Shown here: piece after piece, positions 7,116-14,157 of the stretch
Position numbering within the stretch: position 1 is the stretch's first letter
Layout of the letters: every line of letters begins with the position of its first letter
Assembly (NCBI GenBank): GCA_035555595.1
Contig: DATMGK010000057.1
Coordinates: forward strand, 1 to 15,856
Reading direction: 5' to 3'
Source: Croceibacterium_A sp035555595
GTDB taxonomy: Bacteria; Pseudomonadota; Alphaproteobacteria; Sphingomonadales; Sphingomonadaceae
DNA: 15,856 nt
Notes under the pieces: model-generated
Database searches by the model: none
The model's input: only the letters and a program-made list of their open reading frames with translations
Told to the model about the DNA's origin: nothing
Position numbers and translations under genes: made by a program

Positions 7116-8221
7116 AGATCGCCGCCGCTGTCAGCCGCGCTGGCGCGCCTTCGCCCGAGATTGTCGAACTGGAGCAGGAAGAACCGCGCGCGGGCGAAAT
7201 GCGTGTGCGGCTGGTCGCCTGCGGCATTTGCCACACGGACCTGCACGCGCATGAGGGGCGATTGGCGCCGCTACCCATCGTGTTGGGGCATGAGGGCGCG
7301 GGCGTGATCGAGAGCGTGGGAGAGGGTGTGGCCGGCTTCGCGCCGGGCGATCATGTGCTGCTGTCCGGCAGTTCCTGTGGTGCCTGCCCTTCCTGTGCCG
7401 CTGATCTGCCCAGCTATTGCGACACCGCCATGCCGCGCATCTTCGGCGGCGGGCGGATGGATCGATCGGTGGCGCTGAGCGCCGGAAGGGAGCCGGTCCA
7501 TTCGCACTTCTTCGGCCAATCCAGCTTTGCCAGCCATGCCATCGTGCCGGAACGGACGGCGGTGAAAGTGCCGCATGACCTGCCGCTGCCCAGCCTTGCC
7601 CCGCTTGGTTGCGGGATCATCACCGGCGCGGGCACTGTGCTCAATTCTCTTGCCTTGCAGCCGGAGCAATCGATCGTGGTGTTCGGCACCGGAGCGGTGG
7701 GATTGAGCGCGGTGATGGCGGCGCGGCTGGCAGGTGCATCGCGCATTGTCGCTGTGGACCTTTCAGCCGAGCGGCTGGAACTGGCGCGGGCACTGGGCGC
7801 GACCAACTGCCTGCGGGGCGACGAGGCGGACCTTGCGGCAAAGGTGCGCGCCGTCACCGGGCGCGGTATGGATGCCAGCGTCAATACCACCACTGCACCG
7901 TCCATATTCGATGCGGCGATGGATTGTCTGGCGATGCGGGGCACTGCCGCCTTTGTCACCGCTCCACGCGGCGATTGGGCGCCGAAGATGTTCCCGATGC
8001 TCAGCGGCGGGCGATCGCTGAAAGGGGTGCTGGGCGGCGATGCGGACCCCCGCCAGATGATACCTGCGTTGATCGGGCATTGGCGCGAAGGGCGCTTTCC
8101 GTTTGACCGGATGCTCGCCTTCTACCCCTTTGCTGAAATCGCCCGTGCTTTCGAAGATGCCCGGTCGGGCAAGGTAATCAAGCCGGTGCTTGTGATGGAT
8201 GGAGATGCGAATGACGCCTGA
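7112..8221 (+). CDS. Zinc-dependent alcohol dehydrogenase, aryl-alcohol type
   Basis: A medium-chain dehydrogenase of 369 residues. Catalytic zinc ligands are Cys40 (CGICHTD), His60 and Glu61 (LGHEGAG), and Cys167 (PLGCGIITGAG). The structural zinc site is complete: Cys89, Cys92, Cys95 and Cys103 with C-x2-C-x2-C-x7-C spacing. The Rossmann motif GTGAVGL starts at 192, and Asp216 at the end of the second strand favours NAD over NADP. The GCGIITGAGTVLN segment and overall layout resemble the benzyl/aryl alcohol dehydrogenase branch (XylB, AreB type). It starts with GTG inside the preceding stop (GTGA, 4-base overlap), a sign of translational coupling. The expected role is reversible oxidation of an aromatic or allylic alcohol to the aldehyde taken by the neighbouring dehydrogenase. 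Confidence 0.92.
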   Translation: MKIAAAVSRAGAPSPEIVELEQEEPRAGEMRVRLVACGICHTDLHAHEGRLAPLPIVLGHEGAGVIESVGEGVAGFAPGDHVLLSGSSCGACPSCAADLPSYCDTAMPRIFGGGRMDRSVALSAGREPVHSHFFGQSSFASHAIVPERTAVKVPHDLPLPSLAPLGCGIITGAGTVLNSLALQPEQSIVVFGTGAVGLSAVMAARLAGASRIVAVDLSAERLELARALGATNCLRGDEADLAAKVRAVTGRGMDASVNTTTAPSIFDAAMDCLAMRGTAAFVTAPRGDWAPKMFPMLSGGRSLKGVLGGDADPRQMIPALIGHWREGRFPFDRMLAFYPFAEIARAFEDARSGKVIKPVLVMDGDANDA

Positions 8222-9083
8222 TCTGCGTACGAAACTGGAAAGCCTTGGCCGCGATCTCACGCCAGAAATGCTGGGCGGCACGACGCAGTTGTTCGCCGCG
8301 ATCGCGAAGGGAAGCGATCCGTCGGTGGAGGTGACGCGGGACCTTTCCTATGGCCCGCATGAGCGGCACCGGCTGGACGTGTTCCGTCGGGCGGAAACCA
8401 CTGGCGCGCCGGTGCTGGTTTTCGTCCACGGCGGCGGCTTCGTGATGGGCGACAAGCGATCGGCTGAAACGCCGTTCTACGACAACATCGGCACCGCGGC
8501 GGCGCTGCATGGCTTCGTAGGTGTCACGATTACGTATCGTCTTGCGCCGGAGAACAAGTTTCCTTCCGGCGTGGAAGATCTTGCTGCGGTCGTGAGCTGG
8601 CTGAAGGCTGAAATTGCGGCTTACGGCGGGGACCCGGACAAGATCGTGCTGGCGGGCCAGTCTGCCGGCGCGGTTCACGTGGCAGGGTATGTGGCGCACC
8701 GGGCGCACCATGTGGCCGAAGGCGGTGGTATCGCAGGCGCAATCCTGATGAGCGGTATCTACGACACGCTGAGCAGTGCGAGGAACGCCTTGCACGAGGC
8801 TTACTATGGGGAAGACCCCAAGGGCTGGGGACCGGCTTCATGCATGGCCGGGCTGCTCAACAGTTCAATCCCGCTGATGTTCACCGTGTCGGAGTTCGAT
8901 CCGCAGGATTTCCAGACGCAGGCGGCGCAACTGGTCGGCGCGTGGGGCGTGGCGAAGGCTGCATATTCTGAAATGCACTATCTCGCAGGGCATAACCACC
9001 TCAGCCCGGCGCAGAGCATCGGTAGCGATATCAAGTCGATCGAGCGGATGGTGACCGGGTTTGTACGGCGGGTCACGCGATGA
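8211..9083 (+). CDS. Alpha/beta-hydrolase carboxylesterase
   Basis: A protein of 290 residues with a complete esterase active site: HGGGF at 73-77 (oxyanion hole), GQSAG with nucleophile Ser151, Asp230 in SEFDPQDF, and His261 or His263 in AGHNHLS. The layout matches the HSL-like and formamidase-like carboxylesterases. There is no signal peptide, so it acts in the cytoplasm. ATGs occur at 8199, 8205 and 8211; 8211 is chosen because GGAG (8201-8204) sits six bases upstream. The gene overlaps the end of the alcohol dehydrogenase by 11 bases, so the three enzymes are co-translated. An attractive reading is hydrolysis of an ester of an aromatic acid or alcohol after import, freeing the alcohol for oxidation. 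A lactonase or formyl-ester hydrolase cannot be excluded. Confidence 0.9.
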   Translation: MTPDLRTKLESLGRDLTPEMLGGTTQLFAAIAKGSDPSVEVTRDLSYGPHERHRLDVFRRAETTGAPVLVFVHGGGFVMGDKRSAETPFYDNIGTAAALHGFVGVTITYRLAPENKFPSGVEDLAAVVSWLKAEIAAYGGDPDKIVLAGQSAGAVHVAGYVAHRAHHVAEGGGIAGAILMSGIYDTLSSARNALHEAYYGEDPKGWGPASCMAGLLNSSIPLMFTVSEFDPQDFQTQAAQLVGAWGVAKAAYSEMHYLAGHNHLSPAQSIGSDIKSIERMVTGFVRRVTR

Positions 9084-9101
9084 CGGGTTGATGCCCCGTC
9101 A
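9081..9101. terminator. Hairpin containing both stop codons of convergent genes
   Basis: TGACGGG (9081-9087) and CCCGTCA (9095-9101) are perfect 7-base inverted arms around a 7-base loop. The first three bases are the stop codon of the plus-strand esterase and the last three, read on the other strand, are the stop of the minus-strand oxygenase. It is well placed as a compact bidirectional 3' end, although neither strand has a T-run directly after the stem. Confidence 0.45.
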
Positions 9102-10505
9102 ACGCGCCATCCAGCTGCCGTGAAACGCCATGGGCAGGGCGAAGGGCAGCTTCACGGTGGCCAAGGCGGGGCGCGAGACGTCGTTCCCGTCAAGGATAAC
9201 GAGATCGCTGCGTCTTTCTGCGAAGCGGTCCACCACGGCCAGCACGTAGCCATCTCCTTCCGGGGAGTCGGCGCTGCGAGGCACGAACAGCGGTTCCTGC
9301 GCCGCGCCGGCCTCTATGGCATGCAACATCACTTCGCCGCTTTCCCAGTCGATCTGCCCCACGCCCATTCCGGCGGCGTCACGCTGTGAGAAGTAGCCGG
9401 TGCGATACTTGGACATCGCGTAGCGATCATCGATCGCGGGCAAGTCGCCCACGGCGCTTTCCAGCGTGTGCATCGTTACTGCTTCTGCATCCGGCTTCGA
9501 CAGGTCGAAGACGATGCGGGTGATGCGGGTGATCGTTTCGGGCATCGACGGCAGGTTGCCGTGCTTGTCCCTGAAAAAGCAGAAGCAGTTGCCCTGGCTG
9601 GCCGGCGTATCCACGATCACCCGGTCGCCTTCGCTATAGGCGTTCATCACGTGGCCCATCACCAGGCCGGGGATGTCGAACCAGCGCATGTCGGTGGCGG
9701 GATCGCCGTCGCGCCGCATGACGCCCCATTTGCTCGGCAGGTCAGGATCATACTGGTAATACTGCCCGCCCGCGCGCAATCGCTGGTCGTCGGCGATCAG
9801 CGGCATGATCGGCAGCACCAGATGTTCGCGCGTGACGCCCCAGTCGTGGCTGAGACCGGGATAGGGGGTGTGGAACCACTGCTCGCGTATCAGGCGGCCG
9901 TCCTTGTCGAAGACATGCAGACTGGCGTCGGTCGTCGGTTCTCCGCGCGCGAAAACGCCATAACTCCACCATTCCCCCGTCACCGGATCGATCTTCGGAT
10001 GCGCGGTCAGCGCCGTGCTCCCAAGGCCGGGAAACTGGCCGACCTCGATCGTGTCCAGCGTTGCCGGGTCGACGCGATAGGGATGCGAATCCTCGCGCAG
10101 CATGAACAGCTCGCCATGATGGGCGAAGGCATATGTGTTGCCGGTGTTGTCGCGCTGGGGAAGGTTGGAGACGCTTTCGTCGTCGCTGTATTTGTTGCGG
10201 TATTGGCCATAGAGCCGCCGCCGCGCTTCCCGTTCACGCGTCAGCCGTTCGGTCTGCACATAGCGGCTGCGAAAGCTGACGTGCCTGTTCTCAAAGCGGA
10301 ACACGCTGGCGATGCCATCACCGTTGAGAACGATGTCGTCCTCAAGGCTGGGATACTGCCGGTCGGCCCCGGTGCGATAGTATGCGCCCTCCAGTTCGGG
10401 CGGTATCTCGCCTTCCACCTCGCATTCGAACACGTCGGCTTCGAAACGCATCGGCTTCGACGACCTGAGGGAAAAGGTCGCGTAGGGATGAAAGATTTCG
10501 GGCAT
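9099..10505 (-). CDS. Carotenoid-oxygenase-family stilbene-cleaving dioxygenase (lignostilbene dioxygenase-like)
   Basis: A non-haem iron(II) dioxygenase of 468 residues. The four expected iron-ligand histidines are present at the right spacing: His169 (TAHPKID), His220 (SHDWGVT), His285 (MGHVMNAY) and His462 (AFHGSW). They line up with His167, 218, 284 and 476 of NOV1, the Novosphingobium stilbene dioxygenase, as I recall its sequence. Blocks such as VEGEIP, NGDG, YRN..SDD, AHPKIDPVTG, GDGYV and the terminal FHGSW also match that family. The reaction would be O2-dependent cleavage of the central double bond of a hydroxystilbene to two aromatic aldehydes. Tyr102 matches NOV1 Tyr101, but Leu60 and Arg137 replace Phe59 and Lys134, residues involved in binding the phenolic ring, so substrate range may differ. 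It is cytoplasmic, starts at an ATG after GAGAGAG, and is divergent from an NTF2-fold gene. Confidence 0.9.
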   Translation of the reverse strand: MPEIFHPYATFSLRSSKPMRFEADVFECEVEGEIPPELEGAYYRTGADRQYPSLEDDIVLNGDGIASVFRFENRHVSFRSRYVQTERLTREREARRRLYGQYRNKYSDDESVSNLPQRDNTGNTYAFAHHGELFMLREDSHPYRVDPATLDTIEVGQFPGLGSTALTAHPKIDPVTGEWWSYGVFARGEPTTDASLHVFDKDGRLIREQWFHTPYPGLSHDWGVTREHLVLPIMPLIADDQRLRAGGQYYQYDPDLPSKWGVMRRDGDPATDMRWFDIPGLVMGHVMNAYSEGDRVIVDTPASQGNCFCFFRDKHGNLPSMPETITRITRIVFDLSKPDAEAVTMHTLESAVGDLPAIDDRYAMSKYRTGYFSQRDAAGMGVGQIDWESGEVMLHAIEAGAAQEPLFVPRSADSPEGDGYVLAVVDRFAERRSDLVILDGNDVSRPALATVKLPFALPMAFHGSWMAR

Positions 10506-10519
10506 CGCTCTCTCGTTTT

Positions 10520-10547
10520 GTTATGACCGGATAGAACAGTCGATAAC
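10520..10547. promoter_or_regulatory. Imperfect inverted repeat in oxygenase/NTF2 divergent promoter
   Basis: GTTATGAC at 10520-10527 and GTCGATAAC at 10539-10547 are inverted copies differing by one inserted base. They are centred in the 76-base region that must hold the promoters of both the dioxygenase (minus) and the NTF2-like gene (plus). The position is right for an operator controlling both genes. The arms are imperfect and no regulator gene is adjacent, so this is a weak call. Confidence 0.3.
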
Positions 10548-10581
10548 GCGCCTTGGCAAGAGGGCATTGAGGGAGAGCAGA

Positions 10582-11136
10582 ATGGCGGACAATCCGTGGC
10601 CGAGTGGCGTGCCTGCGATCATGCCGGCGGAAGACCGGGCGGAAATAGAGGAACTGTTTGCCCGTTACGCCTGGGGTATCGATCTGGCGGATGAGGAACA
10701 GGCGATCGCGACTTTTGTCGAAGATGCGGAGTTCGATCACCTGTGGCAGGGTAAGGTGAAAGGCCACGCCGCGATCCGTGAGAACCTGCGCAAGCTGTGG
10801 TACGATCGCCAGCACTGGTGGTATGGCCGCCAACATCTGATGAACCATTTCATCATGGACCCGATGCCGGAAGGCGCGCGGGTGCGCTGCTTCTTCCAGA
10901 TCATCCAGTGGAACGCCGATTACGGAACGAATTTCGTCTTCGGCATCGGCACGCGGGATGATCGGCTGGTCAAGCGCGATGGCCGATGGAAGTTCTATCG
11001 CCTGCAGGTGAACGCGTGGACGGCGGTGGACCAGATCCCCTGGAAGGGCGAACGCACCTTGCCCCAGAGGCCGCCCTACAAGTCCGCGCCGGCGGATACG
11101 CGGCCGTTTGACGAACAGACCGGCGATCCATGGTAA
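10582..11136 (+). CDS. NTF2/SnoaL-fold protein, candidate cofactor-free lyase next to stilbene dioxygenase
   Basis: A cytoplasmic protein of 184 residues with the SnoaL-like alpha+beta barrel pattern: N-terminal helix EIEELFARYAWGIDLADEEQ, the AIATFVEDAEFDH strand, a middle RQHLMNHF segment and a C-terminal GRWKFYRLQV strand. The likely pocket is rich in polar aromatic residues (His53, Trp73, Tyr74, His78, Trp79, Trp80, Tyr81, His85, His89). The start at 10582 follows GAGGGAGAG with good spacing; a TTG at 10567 is less likely. It is divergent from the dioxygenase gene. Sphingomonad NTF2-superfamily lyases, notably LdpA, remove a hydroxymethyl carbon from lignin dimers as formaldehyde to give stilbenes, the dioxygenase substrate, so this protein may do the same. 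The fold is also seen in ring-hydroxylating dioxygenase small subunits, but no large subunit is present here. The fold call is good; the reaction is inferred from context. Confidence 0.78.
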   Translation: MADNPWPSGVPAIMPAEDRAEIEELFARYAWGIDLADEEQAIATFVEDAEFDHLWQGKVKGHAAIRENLRKLWYDRQHWWYGRQHLMNHFIMDPMPEGARVRCFFQIIQWNADYGTNFVFGIGTRDDRLVKRDGRWKFYRLQVNAWTAVDQIPWKGERTLPQRPPYKSAPADTRPFDEQTGDPW

Positions 11137-11194
11137 GTGCCCGCACGCACAGGGCTGATTGCCAGTGCGTCCTCTCTCTGCCAGCTAGGGCTGC

Positions 11195-12160
11195 ATGACG
11201 GTCGTCGCCGCGCGCCGATACAGGGATGGGAAGCTGGTCGATCCGGCCTTGCCGCCCGATTGCGCACCACCCACGCATTCCGAATTCGACTGGGTTGGGC
11301 TGGTGGAGCCTACGGCGGAGGAGATTGAGCAGGTCCAGCATCGCTATGGCCTGCATCCTCTGGCGATCGAGGATGCGCTCACACGCTCCAACACGCCCAA
11401 GGCGGAAGCTTATGGGTCGCAGTTGTTCGTCGTCGCCCGCACCGCCGCGAAGGGGGAGGGGGATGCGATAGTTTATGGCCAGACGGCGATCTTCCTGGGC
11501 AAGGAATTTATCGTCACTGTCCGTCAGGGCAGTGCCCGGGCGCATATCGATCTACGCCGGGAGCTGGAGGCGAAGCCGGATCGGCTCGCGGAGGGTGCGG
11601 ATTTCGTTCTCCATGCCGTGCTGGACTTCATTGTCGACGGTTATGGCCCGCTGCTGGATTCGATCGAGGAGACGGTGGGCGAGATGGAGGAAGGGGCGAT
11701 CGCCAGCTTCCCCGATCAGGCCCGTATCCGCCGCATTTTCGGCCTGAGGCGTGAACTGCGCCGGTTCGAGGCGATAGCCGGGCAGATGGAGGAAATGGCC
11801 GCCAAGCTGGCAAAAAGCGAGCAGCCCGCGATCGATCCGCGCGCCCGACCGTGGTTTCGTGATGTCTATGACCACGCCCATCGCGCTGCGTCGCGCACGC
11901 GCGGGTTGAATGAGACGTTAGGCTATATTCTGGAAGTCGCGGGCTTGCTGGAACAGAGCCGCACAGGCGCCATAACCCGCCAGCTTGCGGCCTGGGCGGC
12001 CATTCTTGCGGTGCCAACCGCCGTTGCCGGCATTTACGGGATGAACTTCGAGTTCATGCCGGAGCTGACCTGGCGATATGGCTATTTCGTCGTGCTGGGA
12101 GGAATGGCCCTGATCTGCGGCCTGCTATACGCCCAGTTCAGGCGGATCGGCTGGCTGTAG
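11195..12160 (+). CDS. corA: CorA-family magnesium/divalent metal transporter
   Basis: An inner-membrane transporter of 321 residues. A large N-terminal cytoplasmic domain (1 to about 255) includes the family block HPLAIEDALTRSNTPKAE and a long charged helix (ETVGEMEE through GLRRELRRFEAIAGQ). Two membrane helices follow near the C-terminus, about 260-281 and 297-315, joined by the loop with the selectivity motif YGMNF (281-285) and MPEL. This is the diagnostic GMN signature of CorA pentameric channels. The start ATG has AGGG four bases upstream. It is 58 bases after the NTF2-like gene on the same strand and could be transcribed with it, but the product is a general ion transporter with no evident catabolic link. 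A hairpin follows the stop codon. Confidence 0.93.
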   Translation: MTVVAARRYRDGKLVDPALPPDCAPPTHSEFDWVGLVEPTAEEIEQVQHRYGLHPLAIEDALTRSNTPKAEAYGSQLFVVARTAAKGEGDAIVYGQTAIFLGKEFIVTVRQGSARAHIDLRRELEAKPDRLAEGADFVLHAVLDFIVDGYGPLLDSIEETVGEMEEGAIASFPDQARIRRIFGLRRELRRFEAIAGQMEEMAAKLAKSEQPAIDPRARPWFRDVYDHAHRAASRTRGLNETLGYILEVAGLLEQSRTGAITRQLAAWAAILAVPTAVAGIYGMNFEFMPELTWRYGYFVVLGGMALICGLLYAQFRRIGWL

Positions 12161-12166
12161 GCCGTG

Positions 12167-12193
12167 CTCCCGGCCAGATTAACCGGCCGGGAG
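12167..12193. terminator. Strong hairpin between corA and folD
   Basis: CTCCCGGCC at 12167-12175 is the exact reverse complement of GGCCGGGAG at 12185-12193, giving a nine-pair GC-rich stem with a nine-base loop. It lies between the convergent stop codons of corA (plus) and folD (minus). AAAA follows on the plus strand instead of a T-run, so it is not canonical for either direction, but stability and position support a shared transcript end. Confidence 0.55.
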
Positions 12194-12204
12194 AAAACGC
12201 GAGA

Positions 12205-13146
12205 TCAGGCCACACTACCTTCAGATGTGCCGTAGATCAGTGAGCGATCGGGTGCATCATGGTAGGGATCGGCTTCGCTATCGGCGCCGTTTGACAGCGC
12301 CGTGGCTGCCTGCACGGTGTTGTGCAGCAGACACGCGATGGTCATCGGGCCGACGCCGCCGGGGACGGGGGTAACCGCCTTTGCGTGCTGGACTTCGTCG
12401 TAAGCGATATCGCCGACCAGCTTTTCCTTGCCGTCGTCGCCCATGATGCGGGTGATGCCCACGTCGATCAGGACCGCGCCCGGCTTCACCCAGTCACCCT
12501 TCACCAGTTCCGGCGCGCCGGCTGCGGCGACGATGATGTCGGCCTTGCGGGCGATGGCGGGCAGGTCTTCGGTGTAGATGTGGGTGACGGTGACGGTGCA
12601 TTCGCGGTCGAGCAGCATCAGGGCCACCGGCTTGCCGACAATGTTGGACTTGCCGATCACCACGGCGTCCTTGCCGACGAAATCGTCGACCACGGTTTCC
12701 AGCAGCATCATGACGCCCAGCGGTGTGCAGGGCACGATGCCGCCCGTGCCGGTGCTGAGGCGGCCGACGTTGACCGGGTGGAACCCGTCGACGTCCTTTT
12801 CCGGGCTGATCGCGCCAAGCACCGTGCGGGTGTCGATATGCGCGGGCAGCGGCACCTGGCACAGGATGCCGTGAACCTTCGGATCCGCATTGAGCCGGTC
12901 GATCAGGGCGAGCAGTTCTTCCTGCGTGGTTTCGGCCGGCAGCCGTTCCTCGAAGGAATTGATGCCGACCTTTTCGCAGCCCTTGATCTTGCGGCGCACA
13001 TAGACCTGGCTGGCCCCGTCGTCGCCGACGAGGATCACAGTCAGGCCCGGACGCGGCTTGCCAGCCGCGACCAGCGCGTCGACCGCGGCCTTGGTCTGGT
13101 CGTCAAGCTTGCGGGCAACAGCGCGCCCGTCGATCACTTCAGCCAT
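12205..13146 (-). CDS. folD: FolD bifunctional methylene-THF dehydrogenase/methenyl-THF cyclohydrolase
   Basis: A cytoplasmic folate enzyme of 313 residues that interconverts methylene-, methenyl- and 10-formyl-tetrahydrofolate using NADP. Family motifs are complete: YVRRK with Tyr49 and the catalytic Lys53, QVPLP, KDVDGFHPVNVG, PCTPLGV, the Rossmann-like VVIGKSNIVGKP, and TPVPGGVGPMTIA near the end. Compared with the roughly 288 residues of E. coli FolD it has about 25 extra C-terminal residues, polar and acidic (DSEADPYHDAPDRS), of no known purpose. It follows metF on the minus strand after ten bases, with its purine-rich ribosome-binding stretch overlapping the metF stop region, so the two are co-transcribed. 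Next to a THF-dependent O-demethylase, the pair would return methyl-THF to methylene- and formyl-THF. Confidence 0.96.
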   Translation of the reverse strand: MAEVIDGRAVARKLDDQTKAAVDALVAAGKPRPGLTVILVGDDGASQVYVRRKIKGCEKVGINSFEERLPAETTQEELLALIDRLNADPKVHGILCQVPLPAHIDTRTVLGAISPEKDVDGFHPVNVGRLSTGTGGIVPCTPLGVMMLLETVVDDFVGKDAVVIGKSNIVGKPVALMLLDRECTVTVTHIYTEDLPAIARKADIIVAAAGAPELVKGDWVKPGAVLIDVGITRIMGDDGKEKLVGDIAYDEVQHAKAVTPVPGGVGPMTIACLLHNTVQAATALSNGADSEADPYHDAPDRSLIYGTSEGSVA

Positions 13147-13156
13147 GCGCCCCGCC

Positions 13157-14029
13157 TCAGTGCTTGGCGTCGTAGCCGTTGATCCATTCGGCCGACGCGG
13201 TCAGCGCGCCGAACGGATAGAAGTGCAGCCGCACGCGGCCATGCTCTTCCTGGCTGAGCTTCTTGTCGAGCGAATCGACCAGCTTGTCCGGACCGGCGCT
13301 GCCGATCAGGTTGGTCAGCGAGATGCCGTACTTCTTCATCACGCTGGCGCTGGCGCCCACGCCGCAACGCTTGGCGAAGCCCAGCAGACGCTTGATGCCG
13401 GCCGGGCCGGGGACGCCAAGGCGCACGGGCACGTCGATGCCGCGCTGGCGCATTTCACCAACCCATTCGACGATCGCGTCATCGTCAAACGCGAACTGGG
13501 TGACGACGAGGGGAACCATGTTGCCAGCGCGGATCGCGGCGATCTTGCGTTCCATCCAGTCCCACAGTTCGGCCGGGGTGTTGTTCGGGTGGCCTTCCGG
13601 GTGGCCGCCGATGCCGACGATCTCGATCCCGTGTTTCTGCAGCAGGCCGGTTTCGATGATCTGGAGCGAAGTGGAATAGGGGCCTTCCGGTTCCGGCGGA
13701 TCGCCGGCGATGATGAAGACGCGTTTCACCTTCGCCTTGGTGGTGATCTCTCCGAGATACCAGTCCAGCTGTTCTTCCGATTCGATGCGGCGGGCCGACA
13801 GGTGGACGATCGGTTCGAAGCCCAGTTCGCGCACGACGACGGCTGCTTCGACCCGCTGTTCCAACTCTTCACCCGGAAGGAAGGTCACGGCGACCTGCGT
13901 GCCGGGGCGGATCAGCGGGGCCGCTTCACGAATGCCCTCGATCTCTTTCGCCGTCATTTCCAGCGAATAGCCATCGACCATGTTGGCGCGCGGCTTTTCC
14001 CAATCCGGATGGATGGCGGCGTAGGACAT
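13157..14029 (-). CDS. metF: Methylenetetrahydrofolate reductase, divergent MetF type
   Basis: A protein of 290 residues, the length of bacterial MetF, interconverting 5-methyl-THF and 5,10-methylene-THF. The sequence is divergent. The usual SFEFFPP at the first strand appears as SLEMTAK, keeping the Glu (residue 24) equivalent to the catalytic Glu28 of E. coli. The LRGD block is IAGDPP, keeping Asp110, and the TQF block remains as VTQFAFDDDAI. Other conserved-looking parts are GIGGHPEGHP and LGVPGPAGIKRLL. The ATG at 14029 is chosen because AGGAG lies seven bases upstream; the frame stays open a further 91 codons upstream but that stretch is arginine-rich and overlaps the opposite gene. With folD downstream and an O-demethylase nearby, a job in oxidising methyl-THF from aromatic methoxyl groups is likely, perhaps as well as methionine synthesis. 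Confidence 0.9.
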   Translation of the reverse strand: MSYAAIHPDWEKPRANMVDGYSLEMTAKEIEGIREAAPLIRPGTQVAVTFLPGEELEQRVEAAVVVRELGFEPIVHLSARRIESEEQLDWYLGEITTKAKVKRVFIIAGDPPEPEGPYSTSLQIIETGLLQKHGIEIVGIGGHPEGHPNNTPAELWDWMERKIAAIRAGNMVPLVVTQFAFDDDAIVEWVGEMRQRGIDVPVRLGVPGPAGIKRLLGFAKRCGVGASASVMKKYGISLTNLIGSAGPDKLVDSLDKKLSQEEHGRVRLHFYPFGALTASAEWINGYDAKH

Positions 14030-14157
14030 CTTGAAGCTCCTCTCGATCTGGCTGGCGCGCGCAATAGGCGCTTCGCGCGCGTTCACAAAGCCCCTAGCGC
14101 GACGTGTTCGTTTCGGATAGATGAAATTTTCACACCTGCGAATAATGTCAGAGAGCG

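Noticed and set aside
9468..10526. A 352-codon open frame on the plus strand opposite the dioxygenase
   Set aside because: The minus-strand gene has four conserved iron ligands and clear family motifs. The plus-strand frame has none and is a composition artefact.
10582..11136. Possible small (beta) subunit of an aromatic ring-hydroxylating dioxygenase
   Set aside because: The fold is compatible, but no Rieske alpha subunit, ferredoxin or reductase gene is present, and the partner gene is a stilbene-type dioxygenase.
14122..14132. Small AT-rich palindrome TGAAATTTTCA between metF and the hydrolase gene
   Set aside because: Arms of five bases are too short to separate from chance, and no promoter elements were found around it.
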